Shown here: positions 54,101-62,140 of the stretch, piece by piece
How the letters are laid out: each line of letters starts with the position of its first letter
How positions within the stretch are numbered: the stretch's first letter is position 1
Assembly: GCF_008369325.1 (NCBI RefSeq)
Contig: NZ_VOBI01000018.1
Span: 79,687 to 143,686 of the forward strand
Source of the DNA: Pseudomonas sp. ANT_H12B
GTDB lineage: Bacteria > Pseudomonadota > Gammaproteobacteria > Pseudomonadales > Pseudomonadaceae
Direction: 5' to 3'
DNA: 64,000 bases
The notes under the pieces: model-generated
What the model saw: only the letters and a program-made list of their open reading frames with translations
Database searches by the model: none
What the model was told of the DNA's origin: nothing
Program-made: the position numbers and the translations under genes

Positions 54101-54155
54101 TGTATGGAAATTAGCGAAATTATGTCCTGAGCATAAACTCGCTAATTTCGATACA
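54101..54155. repeat. 55-bp imperfect palindrome
   Basis: TGTATGGAAATTAGCGA (54101-54117) pairs with TCGCTAATTTCGATACA (54139-54155) at 16 of 17 positions. Inside, TTATG and CATAA (54120-54136) pair around TCCTGAG. It lies exactly where the MFS fragment ends. The outer arms begin TGT and end ACA, like many transposon ends. I cannot assign it to a known element. Confidence 0.75.
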
Positions 54156-54282
54156 CATGCTGGGCGTGATGGATATTGCTCCGTCGGCAGAATAGCCTCG
54201 TGAACAACTGGCTGACCTGGCCGCCGAGCCGCAAGGTCCTTGCGCCAGCGGGAACTGTTCATCTAACGCAATTTTCCTGCGT

Positions 54283-54302
54283 TGTGTGTGTGTGTGTGTG
54301 TG
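54283..54302. repeat. (TG)10 dinucleotide repeat
   Basis: Ten TG units in noncoding sequence between the palindrome and IS-like repeats. The surrounding 54156-54558 has no gene I can support. Confidence 0.9.
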
Positions 54303-54558
54303 AGCGCTTCGCATACGCCGCAAGGGATCTGCGTCCCAACCTTGCTGGATAGCTAGTCGAGAAAACCCCGTTGCCCCTAATGAGTTGGCCATAGTTACCT
54401 ACCACCGAAATCATCGCTTGCGACGACAAACTGATTAATACCGTATGAACACTCGCGGTAGCCCACTGGACCGCCATTTGTTTCAGAGACAAATCTCGAA
54501 GGCAGCAATTGGTCGCTCTCTGCCGGCCATGGCCAAGAAACGTACTGGTCGAATCCGA

Positions 54559-54597
54559 TGCAAATGGCTGGTCAGGTCAAATGCAAACGGGTGGTCA
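54559..54597. mobile_element. IS21-like terminal repeats
   Basis: TGCAAATGGCTGGTCA (54559-54574) and TGCAAACGGGTGGTCA (54582-54597) repeat with a 23-base period. Directly repeated sites of this type lie inside the ends of IS21-family elements. No transposase gene is present, so only an end is left. It abuts a copG fragment. Confidence 0.45.
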
Positions 54598-54638
54598 AGT
54601 CTGTGCAATTACCCATCAGCAGATCAAAAGAACCTAGC

Positions 54639-54717
54639 TAGGCACGAGGCTTATCAGATAATCGGCCTGACCAAAGCCGGCACAGATCAGGTTATTGCTG
54701 AATACCCCGAAAACTAA
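54639..54717 (+). pseudogene. 3' end of a second copG (DUF411) gene
   Basis: Encodes EAYQIIGLTKAGTDQVIAEYPEN followed by a stop; the intact CopG at 42726 ends DAYQVIGLSKAGTDQVIAEYPAN (23 residues compared in each, 4 differences). Only these last 25 or so codons remain, behind IS21-like repeats. It must come from a lost or rearranged copy. Confidence 0.85.
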
Positions 54718-54815
54718 TCCCGCCCCATCCATCCCGTCACAACATGGTCACCGTTCATGGCCATGCAGCGGGACATGCCCTCTCGATTTCGTTCTCAAGC
54801 AATACACCAAGACGA

Positions 54816-55022
54816 TCAGCTACAGTTGTACAGGCGCGCTTGCACCGCATCGGATAACCCCGTACCGCTGTCCTCAATAACAATTTGATATGACTTCAAG
54901 TAAATGGTGATGACGCCTTGCTCCGTATGCTGACAAGCATTGCGCAGCAGATTGCTGACGGCGATAGTGATCAGTTCGGGAATGGCGTTGCCCCTCAGCT
55001 TGCCTTCCCGAATCAGGACAAC
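54816..55022 (-). pseudogene. C-terminal fragment of a sensor histidine kinase gene
   Basis: Minus-strand reading gives IREGKLRGNAIPEL, then the N-box AVSNLLRNACQHTEQG and a G-box start IVIEDSGTGLSDAVQ, as in HATPase domains, ending at a stop (54816-54818). Upstream (HisKA, sensor) and the later G-box are missing. It is not a copy of the copS at 28099, whose N-box is SNLLSNALRYT. It is inactive. Confidence 0.75.
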
Positions 55023-55062
55023 TGTTTTGGCTGAAAAAGTAGAAACCGTAAATGATGGTGGT

Positions 55063-55245
55063 TTAAGAGTTCTTTTTTTGCAGGCTTTTCAGACGCAGGG
55101 TCGCGCGTTGTACAGCGGCCATTTTTTCTGGACGCTTCATTCGCTTCCATTTTCTGATGTCTTCCTTGGTGCGACCGCAGCTGACGCACAGTTCACTGTT
55201 CAGCTGGCAAACAGAAATACAGGGATTTTCGATGTCCTTGGCCAT
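55063..55245 (-). CDS. DUF1289 small Cys-rich protein
   Basis: A 60-residue protein with the DUF1289 Cys pattern NPCISVCQLN...LCVSCGRTKEDI and a basic C-terminus (MKRPEKMAAVQRATLRLKSL). Four cysteines could bind an Fe-S cluster or zinc; function unknown. It sits alone between a kinase fragment and dmeF, on the same strand as dmeRF. Confidence 0.82.
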   Translation of the reverse strand: MAKDIENPCISVCQLNSELCVSCGRTKEDIRKWKRMKRPEKMAAVQRATLRLKSLQKKNS

Positions 55246-55288
55246 TGTTCAATTCCTCGTCGAACTTATGCGTGCTACGGGTTCATCG

Positions 55289-56254
55289 CTATGCTAGAAC
55301 GGCGACCTGATTCGGTGAGTCAGCGCCCAGCTTTGTGCGGTATTCAACGGTTAGATGTGTGATTTCATGAACCGTAGCAAGCCGTTCTCGTATGTTTTCT
55401 GCATTCACTGCCGGGCTGCCCAGAACACTCACAATCGCGGCGCGGGCTTGCGGCCCAACCTGCCAGACATGAAGATCAATGATCGAAGCATCTCCCGGTC
55501 GTTCAACCAGCTCACGAATCTCTTCAGCGACATGATCATCTGTCTGGTCGAGCAATACCCCCGCAGTCACCCGCATCAACGACCAAGCCCAGCGTGCAAT
55601 GACTACTGCACCCACAATCCCCATTGCAGGGTCGAGCCATACCCAACCAAGGTATCGACCAGCAAGCAGTGCAGCGATGGCCAGAACCGAGGTCAGTGCA
55701 TCTGCAATGACGTGAACGTAAGCAGATCGCAAATTATTGTCATGGCCATGCGCATGGTGAGATTGGCCGTGGCCCTGGTCATGCCCATGGTGATGATCAT
55801 GACCGCCAGATAGCAAAAGCGCGCTCAGGATATTCACTGCTAATCCGACAACTGCGATAAGAGTCGCTGTCCCGAATTGCACTTGAGTCGGTTGGAAGAG
55901 ACGGAATAGCGATTCTCCGCCAATTCCCAAGGAGACCAGTCCCAAAATCAGAGCAGAGGCGAAGCCACCCAAGTCTCCCACCTTGCCAGTTCCAAAACTG
56001 TAACGAGCACTTGAGGCATGTCTTTTTGCGTAACCGTAAGCAGCTGCGGCTATGCCAAGTGCCCCAGCGTGCGTTGCCATGTGAAAACCATCGGCAAGCA
56101 ACGCCATTGAGCCAGTGAGATAACCTGCGGTGATTTCAGCAACCATCATTACGACGGTCAGAGCCACCACCCACAAGGTTCGCTTGGCGTTTTCTTCATG
56201 TGATGTCCCCAAGAACATATGGTCGTGGGAATAGTCGGTGTACGAATTACTCAT
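55289..56254 (-). CDS. dmeF: DmeF-like CDF cation exporter (Co/Ni)
   Basis: A 321-residue cation diffusion facilitator: six membrane segments, the helix II ADGFHMATHAGAL motif, and the helix V HVIADALTSVLAI motif with His and Asp metal ligands. A His-rich loop (GGHDHHHGHDQGHGQSHHAH) lies between helices IV and V. A C-terminal cytoplasmic domain of about 80 residues follows (SIIDLHVWQVGP). DmeF exports cobalt and nickel. The upstream regulator dmeR is on the same strand, 11 bases away. A broken paralogue is at 34660-35005. Confidence 0.93.
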   Translation of the reverse strand: MSNSYTDYSHDHMFLGTSHEENAKRTLWVVALTVVMMVAEITAGYLTGSMALLADGFHMATHAGALGIAAAAYGYAKRHASSARYSFGTGKVGDLGGFASALILGLVSLGIGGESLFRLFQPTQVQFGTATLIAVVGLAVNILSALLLSGGHDHHHGHDQGHGQSHHAHGHDNNLRSAYVHVIADALTSVLAIAALLAGRYLGWVWLDPAMGIVGAVVIARWAWSLMRVTAGVLLDQTDDHVAEEIRELVERPGDASIIDLHVWQVGPQARAAIVSVLGSPAVNAENIRERLATVHEITHLTVEYRTKLGADSPNQVAVLA

Positions 56255-56265
56255 CTGGGTGAATC

Positions 56266-56541
56266 CTATTTGGAATAGCGGCGAATGGCTTCGAGAAGCT
56301 CATCAACGCCTTTCGCTCTTTCTTCGTTGCTGAGTGTCGGATTCGCGACGTGTTCACGAGCGTGGTCTTCGATGATTTCATCCATCAGCCCATTGATAGC
56401 GCCACGGGTTGAAGCGACCAAAAGCAAGGTTTTCGAGCAGTCATCATCAGAGTCGAGTGCTCGCTCAATCGCCTGGATTTGCCCAGCGATTCGCTTTACG
56501 CGTTTAAGAAGATTGTCTTTGCTCGATCTCACATGACCCAT
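56266..56541 (-). CDS. dmeR: DmeR/RcnR-type metal-sensing repressor
   Basis: A 91-residue protein of the CsoR/RcnR family, all-helical, beginning M-G-H-V (N-terminal ligand His3, as in RcnR), followed by KDNLLKRVKRIAGQIQAIE, the DNA-binding helix pattern. CSKTLLL supplies the conserved Cys (about 35) and the later H of DHAREH completes the Ni/Co site. It likely represses itself and dmeF until cobalt or nickel is bound. A G-tract operator lies just upstream. Confidence 0.92.
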   Translation of the reverse strand: MGHVRSSKDNLLKRVKRIAGQIQAIERALDSDDDCSKTLLLVASTRGAINGLMDEIIEDHAREHVANPTLSNEERAKGVDELLEAIRRYSK

Positions 56542-56545
56542 ACCA

Positions 56546-56557
56546 TACCCCCCCTAC
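56546..56557 (-). promoter_or_regulatory. DmeR/RcnR-type G-tract operator
   Basis: Minus-strand GTAGGGGGGGTAT overlaps the promoter of dmeRF, 5 bases from the dmeR start. TA-(G)n-TA core sequences are the recognised binding form of the RcnR/DmeR group. Confidence 0.55.
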
Positions 56558-56779
56558 CTATAATGAAAGTATGATCACACGTTCCAACTAGCCATACAAG
56601 CCAGGGAGGGAATACATCCGACCGGCAGCATTTGAATGCTGCAATCGAAACATTGAGCACGTCGCCTCGCCGTGCAGAACCAATACAAGCCGATGGGTGG
56701 GCCGCACTTCAATAATTCGATAGATGGCGTAGCGCCTATTTCTTGAGCTGCCATGGTCTATGGTTTAGGATCGAACCAT

Positions 56780-56796
56780 ATCCCCCCGGGGGGGAT
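56780..56796. promoter_or_regulatory. 17-bp CsoR-type operator before the NreB-like gene
   Basis: ATCCCCCCGGGGGGGAT, almost self-complementary, about 95 bases before the MFS gene start. The 17-bp site at 60918-60934 is the same length and matches at 15 positions. Confidence 0.6.
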
Positions 56797-56891
56797 GTCC
56801 GCACTCAACAGAGACGAAACCAGCTGATTGCGTCTCTTCGTGAAAAGTTCGGTAACCGCCTGGTCACGCACTTCGCCACTTGAGATATTGC

Positions 56892-58202
56892 ATGCTGAAA
56901 ATCCTAGCCAACCGAACCTACCGCCATCTCTTTCTGGCCCAAGTGATTGCACTCGTAGGAACAGGTCTTGCCACTGTCGCGCTGGGCCTACTGGCATTCG
57001 ATCTTGCAGGTGCCCAAGCGGGTGCCGTCCTCGGTACAGCGTTGGCGATCAAAATGACGGCCTACATCGGCGTTGCGCCCATTGCAGCGGCTTTTGCAGA
57101 ACGCCTACCTCGTCGAGCAATGTTGGTCTCGCTGGATTTGGTGCGAGCCCTGGTCGCGCTGGCTCTGCCGTTCGTGACGGAGGTCTGGCAGATATATGTG
57201 CTGATTTTCGTTCTGCAATCGGCCTCAGCTGCGTTCACCCCGACGTTCCAGGCGACCATTCCGGACATACTGCCGGATGAAGACGACTACACCCGTGCCT
57301 TGTCTCTTTCGCGACTGGCCTACGATCTCGAAAGCGTCGCGAGCCCGATGCTCGCCGCCGCACTGCTGACGGTGATCAGCTTCCATAACCTGTTTGCTGG
57401 CACGGTCATCGGTTTCCTCGCCTCAGCGGCTCTGGTCTCCACGGTACTGTTGCCAAAGGCGAAGCCGACTCCGCGACGTAGCATCTACGAGCGAACCACC
57501 CGAGGCATGCGCATATTCCTGGCTACACCCCGTCTGCGGGGGCTGCTGGCTCTCAATCTGACGGTAGCTGCCGCCAGTGCCATGGTTATCGTCAATACGG
57601 TGGTGCTGGTACAGTCGCGCTTCGCTCTGCCACAGAGTTCTACGGCATTGGCGCTGGCAGCGTTTGGCGGCGGCTCCATGATCGCTGCCTTGGTCTTGCC
57701 TCGCCTGTTGAAAAACATCAAAGACCGAACGGCCATGCTGTTTGGCGGAGGGATATTGGTTGCAGGCTTGGCCATTGGCATCAACCTGACCACCTACAAC
57801 TTCCTGTTGCCTCTGTGGATGGTACTCGGCGTGGGCTATTCCCTGGCCCAGACCCCGAGCGGTCGGCTGTTGCGTCGCTCAGCACACGCCGAGGATCGCC
57901 CGGCACTGTTTGCCGCCCAATTTGCGCTGTCCCATGCCTGCTGGTTGATTACCTACCCATTGGCGGGATGGCTGGGAGCCAACATCAGCCTCACTGCATC
58001 GTTTGTTGGGCTCGTTATCGTCGCCGGTAGCGCATTGGCGGTCAGCATTGTGATCTGGCGCCCAGCTCACGACCTAGAGTCGATCAAACACACCCATGAG
58101 AACCTGCCGGACGATCACACTCACTTCGACGGCCAAGAGGGTGCGGATCACGAACACCCTTATGTGATCGACGACCAGCATCGGAAATGGCCAAATAGGT
58201 GA
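56892..58202 (+). CDS. nreB: NreB-like MFS nickel exporter
   Basis: A 436-residue MFS protein with 12 predicted membrane segments and family-typical early residues (NRTYRHLFLAQVIALVGTGL, about 6-25). The C-terminus is His/Asp-rich (HTHENLPDDHTHFDGQEGADHEHP), like NreB and NirB nickel exporters, which use it for metal binding. ATG 56892 is preferred over a TTG four codons upstream. Context (CsoR-type site, dmeRF, rcnA) supports nickel/cobalt export. It is convergent with the TraX-like gene. Confidence 0.85.
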   Translation: MLKILANRTYRHLFLAQVIALVGTGLATVALGLLAFDLAGAQAGAVLGTALAIKMTAYIGVAPIAAAFAERLPRRAMLVSLDLVRALVALALPFVTEVWQIYVLIFVLQSASAAFTPTFQATIPDILPDEDDYTRALSLSRLAYDLESVASPMLAAALLTVISFHNLFAGTVIGFLASAALVSTVLLPKAKPTPRRSIYERTTRGMRIFLATPRLRGLLALNLTVAAASAMVIVNTVVLVQSRFALPQSSTALALAAFGGGSMIAALVLPRLLKNIKDRTAMLFGGGILVAGLAIGINLTTYNFLLPLWMVLGVGYSLAQTPSGRLLRRSAHAEDRPALFAAQFALSHACWLITYPLAGWLGANISLTASFVGLVIVAGSALAVSIVIWRPAHDLESIKHTHENLPDDHTHFDGQEGADHEHPYVIDDQHRKWPNR

Positions 58203-58243
58203 TCGTAAATCCCTGACGTTTGCCAAGGCTGATTGGCCAGCCC

Positions 58244-58987
58244 TCAAACCAGGAAACGTAGCGCTTGCAGAGCGGCAAGGTGGCCCGGATAGAACCAGTA
58301 GCCCCATTGCCGCACCGGCCAGACCTTGAAGGTGAACGTCTGACGCAGAAGCCAGAGTCCGATCAGGGGCGCAGCGAACGCAGTGCTCAAGGCCAGCAGT
58401 GAATAGACTTCCAAGTCCATCGCCCTGGTCACGATGCTACTGCGGGTGTTGCTCAACAGGCATAGAACCGCTGGTAGTAACCAAAGAACACCGGGACTCT
58501 TGATCGCTAACAACACCGCCGCAGGAACGAGTGCGCCGTAAAACCCATACATCAATGGATCATCCAGCACATAGGCAATTGCGGCGGCAATCAATGCGAT
58601 AGCACCGCTCAATAGGGTGCGATGCTGCCATCCCCAGGCAATTACCAATCCCAATGCCAATGTAACCAGCACATTGAGTGATCCCGAGGTGCTGATGTAG
58701 CGATACGGCACTTCTGAAATGGCGGCGAACAATAGCATCAACGCGAGGTAGCGACCGTTCGCGGCAGTCAGTAATTCGCCCGGCTTCGAGCGCGCCACGT
58801 TGGCCGCAATGGCAACGCAGAACAGCGGGAACGACAGTCGTCCCGGAATGAACAGAGTGCTCATCTCCGGCCACACCAACCGCAGGTGATCGATGACCAT
58901 GGTCAGCATCGCCAACCACTTGATCAGATCCAGACTGCTGCTTCGGCTGTTGAGTGAGGAATGCTGGGTTGTATGCGCCATCGTCAT
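58244..58987 (-). CDS. TraX-like membrane protein
   Basis: A 247-residue inner-membrane protein with about eight hydrophobic segments, resembling TraX (DLIKWLAMLTMVIDHLRL near the N-terminus, GRLSFPLFCVAIA, PLMYGFYGALVPAA). TraX of F plasmid acetylates pilin; the wider family are acyltransferase-like. ATG 58987 overlaps the stop of the YqaA-type gene, so it is cotranscribed. Its role beside nickel exporters is unknown. Confidence 0.78.
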   Translation of the reverse strand: MTMAHTTQHSSLNSRSSSLDLIKWLAMLTMVIDHLRLVWPEMSTLFIPGRLSFPLFCVAIAANVARSKPGELLTAANGRYLALMLLFAAISEVPYRYISTSGSLNVLVTLALGLVIAWGWQHRTLLSGAIALIAAAIAYVLDDPLMYGFYGALVPAAVLLAIKSPGVLWLLPAVLCLLSNTRSSIVTRAMDLEVYSLLALSTAFAAPLIGLWLLRQTFTFKVWPVRQWGYWFYPGHLAALQALRFLV

Positions 58988-59421
58988 GCCCACCCCAGTG
59001 TGACGACGGTCAGCACGAGATAACGCACACCCTTGGCCAAGGTGACGATGAGCAGGAAACTCCAGAATGGCTCGCGCATCACTCCGGCGACGACCGTCAG
59101 CGGATCGCCAATGATAGGCACCCAACTCAGCAGCAACGACCAGCGCCCGAAGCGCAGGTAGGACTGCTGGGCCTTTTCGAGCTTGCTCTCGCTCACCGGG
59201 AACCAGCGCTTGTGGCGAAATCGCTCAATAGAGCGACCGAGAATCCAGTTCAGTGCAGAACCGAGCACGTTGCCGAAGGTGGCGACCGCCAAGAGCGCTG
59301 AAGCGACGTACCGGTCGGAGAGCAACATCCCGACCAACACGGCTTCAGACTGCATCGGCAGCAGCGTGGCGGCACCGAATGCCGCCAGGAACAGACCAAC
59401 GTAGCTGGTGAGTTCAAACAC
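58984..59421 (-). CDS. YqaA-type DedA-like membrane protein
   Basis: A 145-residue protein of the YqaA group of DedA/SNARE-associated (VTT) proteins: about four hydrophobic segments, with AAFGAATLLPMQSEAVLVG and GNVLGSALNWILGR, then SWVPIIGDPLTVVAGVMR near the middle and end. These proteins influence membrane homeostasis and perhaps proton flux. The stop overlaps the TraX-like start. It is 12 bases downstream of the rcnA-like gene, so the four minus-strand genes are an operon. Confidence 0.85.
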   Translation of the reverse strand: MFELTSYVGLFLAAFGAATLLPMQSEAVLVGMLLSDRYVASALLAVATFGNVLGSALNWILGRSIERFRHKRWFPVSESKLEKAQQSYLRFGRWSLLLSWVPIIGDPLTVVAGVMREPFWSFLLIVTLAKGVRYLVLTVVTLGWA

Positions 59422-59433
59422 TCAAGCGTCGCC

Positions 59434-60570
59434 TTATGCGTTCAGGCCAATCCAGCCATGGATGCCCACGTAAAGGCCAACACCGATGATCAGCACGCTG
59501 GACAGGTACGGTGCACGACGAGCCACGGTGCCCAGCCAAGGCCAGCGGTTGGAAGCCTGTTTAGCGCCAATAGCTGCCGCAGCACCGACAGTGACCAGCG
59601 TGAGCGCCAGGCCAATACTGAAGCACAGGACGAGCATGCCTCCCAGAGCGACCTCTTTAACCTGAAGGCAGAGCAGCAGAACGGTAATGGCGGCAGGGCA
59701 AGGAATCAAACCGCCCGTCAAACCAAACATGACGATTTGGCCCGTGGTGACCTCTCGGTTGGTGAAGCGCTTACGGATATCGTTGGCATGCGCACGTTCA
59801 TGCGCATCCTGATAGCCATCAATCGACAACTCCAGGCCTTCCAGCTCGGAATGTGCGTGCCCATGGTCATGCTCCTGGTATTCCAGGTCGTAATCATGGG
59901 AGTGACCTGCATGCCCAAGACTCAAGCGAGCACTAAATTCATGAGGCTCTGGAATATCGACCTTCGATTCCAAGAAACCTGCGCGCTCGACGAATGAAAA
60001 CGTTTGAGTGCTGCCGTTTGGACGGGTAGTAGTCAGACGAACGTCTGAGGCAGCCCAGGCGTGTCCGGTCAACGCCTTCAAGCGCCAGTGCGGTGGCATG
60101 CCCTCTTCAAAGATCGACAGTTCGATGCGCCCGTGACCCGTATCGATCCGATGGGTTTCATCATGGTGACCATGGTCATGCTCGCCGTGATGATGATCAT
60201 CACCTTGCTCGAACTTGAACATCTGCTCGCCGCGCCAGGTACGCCACAGCATCCAGAGCGCAATCACGATGATCAGGGCGGAGGAGGCGAGCTGGAAGTA
60301 CGGCTCGGTGGTTTGAGCGTCCAGGCCTTTGCCCAGGTACATGCCGCCGATGGCGACCACCCAGACCACAGCAGTGTGCGACAACGTCGCGGCCAAGCCC
60401 AACAAAACGGCCTGTTTGACCGAGCCACGGATGGCAACGATGAAGGCCGCCATCATGGTTTTTGAATGGCCTGGTTCCAGGCCATGCAAGGCACCGAGCA
60501 GAATAGCGCTCGGGAAATACAGCCAGGCGTGAGCCCCGCCTTGTTGTAGCAGTTCAGCGAAGTTGGGCAT
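59434..60570 (-). CDS. rcnA: RcnA/MrdH-type nickel-cobalt exporter
   Basis: A 378-residue polytopic protein of the NicO/RcnA family: N-terminal LLGALHGLEPGHSKTMMAAF with the HGLEPGH motif, a C-terminal half with GLIPCPAAITVLL, and between them a large insert (about residues 120-255) with several His clusters (DDHHHGEHDHGHHDETH, LGHAGHSHDY, HDHGHAHSE). The size and inserted domain resemble MrdH of P. putida rather than the shorter E. coli RcnA, from memory. ATG 60570 begins it. It is seven bases from its regulator gene upstream. Confidence 0.88.
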   Translation of the reverse strand: MPNFAELLQQGGAHAWLYFPSAILLGALHGLEPGHSKTMMAAFIVAIRGSVKQAVLLGLAATLSHTAVVWVVAIGGMYLGKGLDAQTTEPYFQLASSALIIVIALWMLWRTWRGEQMFKFEQGDDHHHGEHDHGHHDETHRIDTGHGRIELSIFEEGMPPHWRLKALTGHAWAASDVRLTTTRPNGSTQTFSFVERAGFLESKVDIPEPHEFSARLSLGHAGHSHDYDLEYQEHDHGHAHSELEGLELSIDGYQDAHERAHANDIRKRFTNREVTTGQIVMFGLTGGLIPCPAAITVLLLCLQVKEVALGGMLVLCFSIGLALTLVTVGAAAAIGAKQASNRWPWLGTVARRAPYLSSVLIIGVGLYVGIHGWIGLNA

Positions 60571-60577
60571 GTCAGAC

Positions 60578-60877
60578 CTAGAGGTACTTGGTGATTTGCT
60601 TGAAGGCTTCCAGTGGTGCGCGCTCGCCATTGTTCAACGCTGAGACGGTGTCCTCCAGGCAGTGATCAATGTGATCCTGAATGAGCGTGCGCTTGGCTTG
60701 GCACACCGCTTTTTCAACCGCATGCAGCTGCTGGGCGATGTCCACGCACTGACGACCCTCTTCGATCATCGTGATGATGCCGCGTAAATGGCCGTCCGCT
60801 CGCTTGAGACGCTTGATGATCGCCTCGTGACTTTGGTGGGTATGGGGATGGCTGTGTTCGTGTTCGTGCTCACTCAT
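60578..60877 (-). CDS. CsoR/RcnR family metal-responsive regulator
   Basis: A 99-residue protein. An N-terminal His-rich tail (HEHEHSHPHTHQSH) precedes the CsoR-family helical body (IIKRLKRADGHLRGIITMIEEGRQCVDIAQQL, in order), where the Cys (about 45) and the later H of DHIDHC give metal ligands. The His-tail resembles nickel-sensing members such as InrS. It is the first gene of the minus-strand operon (regulator, rcnA-like, yqaA, traX-like) and probably binds the 17-bp sites at 60918 and 56780. ATG 60877 gives the better start than a frame seven codons longer. Confidence 0.88.
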   Translation of the reverse strand: MSEHEHEHSHPHTHQSHEAIIKRLKRADGHLRGIITMIEEGRQCVDIAQQLHAVEKAVCQAKRTLIQDHIDHCLEDTVSALNNGERAPLEAFKQITKYL

Positions 60878-60917
60878 GACTTGAGCCTCAGGCCTCAATG
60901 AATTACGCTGGCATCCT

Positions 60918-60934
60918 ATCCCCCCTAGGAGGAT
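60918..60934. promoter_or_regulatory. 17-bp CsoR-type operator in the divergent nickel promoter region
   Basis: ATCCCCCCTAGGAGGAT lies in the 106-base gap between the divergent regulator/rcnA operon and the secreted-protein/hupE operon. It matches the 56780 site closely, so one regulator probably controls both sides and nreB. Confidence 0.6.
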
Positions 60935-60983
60935 GTGGTCAAACGCATCAAAGCCCTACAAAACGAGTTGAAACCCGAACGCT

Positions 60984-61343
60984 ATGTTCAGCAGAACACT
61001 GACAACAACGGTGGTAATCGCGCTTGCTCTCGCCATGTTTGTGGCTTGGGCCGGGCATACCTATACGTTGTCAGTGACATCGAAACAGCCAGCCTGGGAG
61101 ATTGCGCAAGACGCCCATCACTCCCATGAAGAGCAAGCCGAGATATCGTGTGCGAGCTGCTCAGATCACTATCACTCCCCGTTGACCCCTGATCATCAGC
61201 ACGAAACGCCACAGCTCACATCCGCGTTGAGTTTGGCCGCGCAGCCGAAGCTCTCTATGCGGGTCGATGCGCCCCGCTATTCCGTTCCCCGTCCGCCGAT
61301 TTTCTTGATCGAGCGTCCACCCCGTCCTTCGTTCGCATCCTGA
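60984..61343 (+). CDS. Small His/Cys-containing membrane-anchored or secreted protein
   Basis: A 119-residue protein: an N-terminal hydrophobic segment (about 8-24) and a mature part with potential metal ligands (DAHHSHEEQAEISCASCSDHYHS, then HQHETP), with CASC as a candidate metal or disulfide site; the C-terminus is Pro/Arg-rich. No family is recognised. First gene of an operon with the HupE-like and anchor-protein genes. A nickel-related role is suggested only by its position. Confidence 0.65.
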   Translation: MFSRTLTTTVVIALALAMFVAWAGHTYTLSVTSKQPAWEIAQDAHHSHEEQAEISCASCSDHYHSPLTPDHQHETPQLTSALSLAAQPKLSMRVDAPRYSVPRPPIFLIERPPRPSFAS

Positions 61344-61390
61344 CCATGGCCGCGCAGCGGCCCACGATCACTGCAACGTAGGATTTATCC

Positions 61391-62128
61391 ATGCATTCGC
61401 ACTCGATGAGCGGCGTTGACGCATTTACTGCGCCTTCGCGTCGCCTGCTACTGCTGCTGTTTTTATTTGTCGCGTCACTTTTCCTCGCAATGCCCGAGGC
61501 GATGGCTCATGCCGTCGCCGAAGGTGACAAGGGATTCATTCAGGAAAGCTCCGGCGTCATGTTGCTGCCCTTCATCTACATGGGCGCCAAACACATGATG
61601 ACGGGCTACGACCACCTGCTGTTTCTGTTCGGGGTGATCTTCTTCCTCTACCGCCTGAAAGATGTTGGGCTCTACGTCACGCTATTCGCCGTAGGCCACT
61701 CGGTCACGCTGCTGCTGGGTGTGCTGACTGAGATCAGCATCAGCTCTTACATCATCGACGCCATCATCGGTTTCTCGGTGGTGTACAAGGCGCTCGATAA
61801 CCTGGGTGCATTCCAGCGCTGGTTCGGTTTCCAACCCAACACCAAGGTGGCCACGCTGATCTTCGGCCTGCTCCATGGTTTCGGTCTGGCCGCCAAGATT
61901 CAGGAGTACGAGATCTCGCCTGATGGCCTGATTCCGAACCTGATCGCCTTCAACATTGGTGTCGAAATCGGCCAATTGCTGGCCCTCAGCGCGATTCTCA
62001 TTCTGATGGGGTATTGGCGTCGCACCGGCAGTTTCTGGCGCCACGCCTATACCGCCAACGTCGCCATGATGAGTGCCGGTTTCCTCCTGATGGGTTATCA
62101 GATCACCGGCCTGTTTGTCTCCGCGTAA
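61391..62128 (+). CDS. HupE/UreJ family membrane protein
   Basis: A 245-residue protein with a leading signal-like segment (about 19-40, MPEAMAHAVAEG), then six or seven membrane segments. The HupE/UreJ pattern is seen in GAKHMMTGYDHLLFLFGVIFF (about 63-83) and the later LHGFGLAAKI and FNIGVEIGQL motifs, whose His, Asp and Glu residues carry Ni2+. It may let nickel across the envelope, here in an exporter context. The next gene follows 12 bases later. Confidence 0.88.
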   Translation: MHSHSMSGVDAFTAPSRRLLLLLFLFVASLFLAMPEAMAHAVAEGDKGFIQESSGVMLLPFIYMGAKHMMTGYDHLLFLFGVIFFLYRLKDVGLYVTLFAVGHSVTLLLGVLTEISISSYIIDAIIGFSVVYKALDNLGAFQRWFGFQPNTKVATLIFGLLHGFGLAAKIQEYEISPDGLIPNLIAFNIGVEIGQLLALSAILILMGYWRRTGSFWRHAYTANVAMMSAGFLLMGYQITGLFVSA

Positions 62129-62140
62129 GGAATTCTGACC

